DNA of 10,105 bases from Spartobacteria bacterium (GTDB lineage: Bacteria > Verrucomicrobiota > Verrucomicrobiia > Chthoniobacterales > Chthoniobacteraceae). Position numbers and translations under genes: made by a program. How positions within the stretch are numbered: position 1 is the stretch's first letter; each line of letters opens with the position of its first letter. Location of the stretch: NCBI GenBank assembly GCA_025350985.1, contig JANXWU010000194.1:1-10105 (forward strand), written 5' to 3'. Shown one piece after another: positions 7,260 through 10,105 of the stretch. The notes below the pieces were generated by a model that was given only the letters and a program-made list of their open reading frames with translations, was not told the DNA's origin and did not search any database.

Positions 7260-10105
7260 TTTGGCGTGGGGCTCAGCAGATAGGAAAGCAGGTCGTTGAA
7301 CTCATCGGCTTTGAGTGCCTCGCCGAAGCCCGGTGGCATCAAGGAAAGATTCGACTGCGCCCGCGACTTTACGCGCGTTTTGGCGACCGTCGTTTCCTGT
7401 CCCGCGACGTCGCGCACGAAGAGATTTCCACCTTCCTCGCGCTGCACCATGCCGGTCATCTGCTCGCCATTTTCGAGCGTGAGCGTGGTCAGGCGAAAAG
7501 CCGGATCGACGTTGCGATTCGGGTCGATGATGTCCTCGCACAGCCGTTGCACGCCGCGCGCCGAGACGCCGTCGAGATTCGGTCCGACATTGCCGCCGTC
7601 GTTGCGGAAGCGGTGGCAGATCGCGCACGTTTGCTGAAAAATTTGCGCGCCGTGTTTCGGGTCGGGCTTCGCGTCGGCGAACGCCTTCACGCGCTGTGCG
7701 ATCAGCGCGTCGAGACGCGCGTCTTCGGACGGCAAACCTTGGACGAGCTTCGCGGCGCGGGCGCGCAGTTCGGGCGCGCGCGTTTCCATCACGGCGGCGA
7801 AAAACTTGCCGCGCAAAACGGTGGCGGAGACTTTACCGGCCTCGACCAAATCAAGCAGCCGCGTCGCGCTGTCATCGGTTTTTGCCAGGACGACCGCCAG
7901 AATATTTCCCAGTTCGGACGGAGCGGCGGGCAGCGCGGCGAGACTGGCGGTGGCGGCTTTTTCGCCGACTCGCTGTCCGAGCAATTCGGCGGCGCGTTTG
8001 CGCACGGCGAGGTCGCCGGGGTCGTTCAAGGCCGCCACGAGTGCGTCGAGGCCGGGCTCCAGATTGGCCAGCGCGTTGAGCGCGGCGACGCGGAGTGCGG
8101 TCGGCCGTTTCGGATCGGTGGCGACGGCGGCGAGCGGCGAAAGTTTCGCGTCGAGCTTCGTCTCGCGCAGGGCTTCGAGCGCGCGCTTGAGCGTGGCTTC
8201 GTCGGGACTCGCGAGCGCGTCGAGCAGCGTGCGGTCGATCCACGTGGCGGTCGCTTGGGGAAAATGGAGGCTGCGTTTGCGGGCGGCGTCGTTGAGCGCG
8301 TCGGCCATCGCCAGCCGCTGCGCGAGCGGCGCAGCGCGGAATTTTTCCACGAACGCAAACAGCGCGGGCAGTTTCTCCGGCGCGATGTGCAGCGCGGCGT
8401 GTTTGAAAAACTCGCCCGCGCGCGGCGTGGCGAAGTGGGTGCGTTCGAGGTGCGCGAGGAGGAAGTCGGCGGAGTTGGGTGTGGGAATCGCGAGCGAAAC
8501 TTCTGCCACGAATGACATCAGCGCGGAAAACGAGCGAATAATTTCCAGATTTGGATTGGTGCCCTGCGGGTAGTCAGGAACCTCAATTTTGGTAATATGC
8601 GAGTAGCCTTCCGAGCTGAGCAGATAATCCCGGAGCAACATTTTAGCTGCATACTCCGCAACTGGGTCCCGCCCTCGGTAAAGAGCGGCGAAGTCGCTAA
8701 TGATATGCAAATAGGCTTCGCCCAGTATTGCTTTAGGAGAGCTTGCGAAAACAAAAAAACGGCTAAGCAAGCCGCGCGCATCAGCGTAGTGATTTGTCTC
8801 TTCAACGGCGAAAAAGCTGACAGATGCAGTTTTGCCTGCGCGATCTCGATCGATATCAGCCAATGTTCTTCCGAGGAGGAGCCAATCAGGTCGCATAGAA
8901 AGATCGTTTACGCTGCGTGAGTAGTAGCGAACAAGAATGCTCGCCGCATGAAGCTCTTGTGGTGTGGCGATGCCGAGTCTCTCTGCCACCCAAAACAGAT
9001 AAGCAAGCCCTACAGGCTTGTCAGTGTAGGTGGGCTCGATCTCGTCATCTTTACTTATCCCATTCTGCCACGCCTTCAGATTTGTAGGGACTAAGTGCTT
9101 TTGAAGCTGGCTACGAAAGGTTGATGAGTCTCTACAAACCAACTCATTCGTCGCCAGCCGGCGCACTTCGAGGTTCGGGTCGCCGAGTTTTTCGACGAGC
9201 GCTTTCGCGTCAAGCTTCGTGAGGTCGGGGAGCGCACGCGCCTCGCGTGCTGGTCGCGGCGCCTCGCCGCGACGAACTTCCTCGACGGACGAATTTCGCT
9301 GCGCGACGTTTTTTCCTTCGACCGCGTCGGCGGAAGTTCGCGAAGGCGGGGCGCCTTCGCCAGCACGCGAGGCGCGTGCGCTCCCCGAAGCTGCCGCTTC
9401 CGCCTTCGCGGCATTTTGTTTCTCCGCTTCTGCCACCGCGGTGCGCGCGTCTTTTTCCCCGACATACACGACGCGCCAGATGCGCCCGTGCGTGTGGTCG
9501 CGGTGCGGGTCGGTCAGCGGCACTTCGTAGTGGCCGATGATCGCGTTGTAAAAATCCGCGATGTAAAGCGCGCCGTCGGGGCCGAGCTTGAGGTTCACCG
9601 GGCGGAACCACGGGTCGTCGCAGGTGACGAAATCCGGCTGCCGGAGCGCGCGCGGCGTCGAGCCGTGCCATTCGAGTTTGTCGCGATTCACGCGGCGCGT
9701 GACGGGGTTGCCGTTGAAAAGATTGCCGCGAAATTCCTCGGGCCATTTGTCGTCGGCGTAGTACGCGATGCCGCCGATGGCGCTCGATCCGTGGTCGTCG
9801 TCGGTGATGCGCGGCGCGAAGCCGAGTCCGTCGTGCTGTTTGCCGATGCCCTCGTAGTAGCCGCCGCGCAGGAGGAGATAGACGGGCTTCGAGTGCGAGT
9901 CGGCGCTGTAGAGATTGCCGAGCGGGTCGAACGCGAGGCCGAACGGATTGGTCTGGCCGTGCGTGAAAATTTCAAACCTCGATCCGTCGGGGCGAAAACG
10001 AAATGTATTGCCGCTGTCGAGAACGGTGAGGTTGCCCGCGCGGTCGCGGACTTCGGAGTGATTGCGAAAACCGTGCGTGCCGTAAATCCAGCCGTCGATC
10101 CAATA
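7256..10105 (-). CDS. PVC-type membrane-bound dehydrogenase / HEAT / cytochrome c protein (5'-partial)
   Basis: The frame is open to the right edge, so the true start lies outside; 949 residues are visible (numbered from the edge). Residues 1-215 are the C-terminal part of a six-bladed sugar-dehydrogenase-like propeller (GGYYEGIGKQHDGLGFAP near 84-101, LGPDGALYIADFYNAIIGHYE near 174-194, HGRIWRV near 206-212). This matches the Pirellula/Verrucomicrobium N-terminal domain family (TIGR02604-like). Residues 240-293 come from an in-frame palindromic repeat. Alpha-helical HEAT-like repeats cover about 297-800. The C-terminus is a mono-haem c-type domain (TIGR02603-like) with CAICH at 827-831; Met923 in NLSLMPPGFG is a plausible axial ligand. 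It is probably periplasmic or membrane-attached and oxidises sugars or alcohols, by family inference. Residues about 320-535 have lower GC and atypical codon use. The downstream flavoprotein overlaps it by 4 bp. Confidence 0.93.
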   Translation of the reverse strand, partial: YWIDGWIYGTHGFRNHSEVRDRAGNLTVLDSGNTFRFRPDGSRFEIFTHGQTNPFGLAFDPLGNLYSADSHSKPVYLLLRGGYYEGIGKQHDGLGFAPRITDDDHGSSAIGGIAYYADDKWPEEFRGNLFNGNPVTRRVNRDKLEWHGSTPRALRQPDFVTCDDPWFRPVNLKLGPDGALYIADFYNAIIGHYEVPLTDPHRDHTHGRIWRVVYVGEKDARTAVAEAEKQNAAKAEAAASGSARASRAGEGAPPSRTSADAVEGKNVAQRNSSVEEVRRGEAPRPAREARALPDLTKLDAKALVEKLGDPNLEVRRLATNELVCRDSSTFRSQLQKHLVPTNLKAWQNGISKDDEIEPTYTDKPVGLAYLFWVAERLGIATPQELHAASILVRYYSRSVNDLSMRPDWLLLGRTLADIDRDRAGKTASVSFFAVEETNHYADARGLLSRFFVFASSPKAILGEAYLHIISDFAALYRGRDPVAEYAAKMLLRDYLLSSEGYSHITKIEVPDYPQGTNPNLEIIRSFSALMSFVAEVSLAIPTPNSADFLLAHLERTHFATPRAGEFFKHAALHIAPEKLPALFAFVEKFRAAPLAQRLAMADALNDAARKRSLHFPQATATWIDRTLLDALASPDEATLKRALEALRETKLDAKLSPLAAVATDPKRPTALRVAALNALANLEPGLDALVAALNDPGDLAVRKRAAELLGQRVGEKAATASLAALPAAPSELGNILAVVLAKTDDSATRLLDLVEAGKVSATVLRGKFFAAVMETRAPELRARAAKLVQGLPSEDARLDALIAQRVKAFADAKPDPKHGAQIFQQTCAICHRFRNDGGNVGPNLDGVSARGVQRLCEDIIDPNRNVDPAFRLTTLTLENGEQMTGMVQREEGGNLFVRDVAGQETTVAKTRVKSRAQSNLSLMPPGFGEALKADEFNDLLSYLLSPTPK
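8490..9150 (-). other. Low-GC, codon-atypical in-frame island within the cytochrome gene
   Basis: Counted in 60-base lines, GC here is mostly 40-57% (about 50% overall), against well over 60% on either side. Codons rare in the neighbouring genes appear together: ATA, AGA, TGT, TCA, CCT, GTT and CGA. The reading frame stays open and the encoded segment still looks helical and HEAT-like (AYLFWVAERLG, then a long non-repetitive part), joining more ordinary HEAT sequence at both ends. No inverted ends, transposase or direct repeats were seen at the borders, which are only approximate. Recombination with a homologue from a lower-GC relative is the simplest explanation; relaxed or ancient sequence is the alternative. 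Confidence 0.6.
9227..9386. repeat. Nested palindromic element inserted in frame in the cytochrome gene
   Basis: Positions 9227-9253 and 9360-9386 are perfect inverted copies of 27 bp. Each arm contains a hairpin, GCACGCG/CGCGTGC with a 3-base loop (9234-9250 and 9363-9379). Next inward are two more hairpins, TCGCGGCG-CCT-CGCCGCGA (9254-9272) and CGAAGGCG-GGG-CGCCTTCG (9341-9359), then a perfect 9-bp pair (9273-9281 with 9332-9340). The middle two hairpins differ in sequence but each pairs fully, so the changes are compensated. The cytochrome frame reads through, adding about 53 Ala/Arg/Glu/Pro-rich residues between propeller and HEAT region. Because it is palindromic, both strands encode near-identical peptide ends (SARASRAG and REARALP). 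No clean target-site duplication was found. It resembles a non-autonomous (MITE- or REP-like) element. Confidence 0.88.

Noticed and set aside
7130..8515. Plus-strand frame of 461 codons
   Set aside because: It is antisense to the cytochrome and flavoprotein genes; its composition is Arg/Gly-rich with no domain signature.
8597..8920. Independent small gene in the low-GC island (plus strand, 107 codons)
   Set aside because: The opposite strand encodes a continuous HEAT-like segment of the cytochrome protein; no start signal or family was seen.
8490..9150. Insertion sequence remnant as the source of the low-GC island
   Set aside because: No terminal inverted repeats, transposase motifs or target duplications were found, and the host frame is intact.
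9219..9530. Plus-strand frame sharing peptide phrases with the cytochrome linker
   Set aside because: The shared phrases come from the palindromic repeat, which encodes the same peptide on both strands; the rest is a shadow.
7256..9691. GTG at 9691 as the start of the cytochrome gene
   Set aside because: The frame continues upstream to the window edge with conserved propeller sequence (GGYYEGIGKQHDGLG), so the gene is partial and the start is outside.

Overview
The window looks like chromosomal DNA of a PVC-group bacterium, most likely a Verrucomicrobiota member with high GC (about 60-65% by eye). The clearest pointers are a partial protein that joins a sugar-dehydrogenase-like beta-propeller, a HEAT-type helical region and a C-terminal c-type haem domain, an architecture typical of Verrucomicrobia and Planctomycetes, and a Tat-exported Gfo/Idh/MocA oxidoreductase. 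No phage, plasmid, CRISPR or transposase genes are visible.

Layout. Left block (1-1463, minus strand): the N-terminal 233 residues of a Tat-exported Gfo/Idh/MocA oxidoreductase that runs off the left edge, an exported 198-residue protein of unknown function, and tRNA-His(GTG) with an encoded CCA. A gene-poor stretch (1464-1752) with a GC-rich hairpin follows. Middle block (1753-5604, plus strand): a mercuric-reductase-like flavoprotein overlapping by 4 bp a TVP38/TMEM64 membrane protein, then a separate gene for an exported 531-residue protein, possibly glycoside-hydrolase-like, behind a short palindrome-containing spacer. Right block (5655-10105, minus strand): an exported FAD-dependent oxidoreductase preceded by the large dehydrogenase/HEAT/cytochrome c protein. 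The two overlap by 4 bp (ATGA) and are presumably translated from one message. The right block converges on the middle block across a 50-bp gap.

How the genes may work together. Tat- or Sec-exported oxidoreductases, a haem protein and a possible glycosidase fit the carbohydrate-processing lifestyle common in this phylum. The flavoprotein/TVP38 pair is a recurring bacterial gene partnership without a settled function; it lacks the residues needed for true mercuric reductase.

The most unusual content is inside the large cytochrome gene. Positions 9227-9386 form a nested palindrome with perfect 27-bp arms and four internal hairpins. It is read through in frame and adds about 53 residues between the propeller and the HEAT region, much like the in-frame palindromic elements known from Rickettsia. 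The same gene also carries an approximately 650-bp in-frame island of lower GC and different codon use (about 8490-9150), suggesting a mosaic gene.
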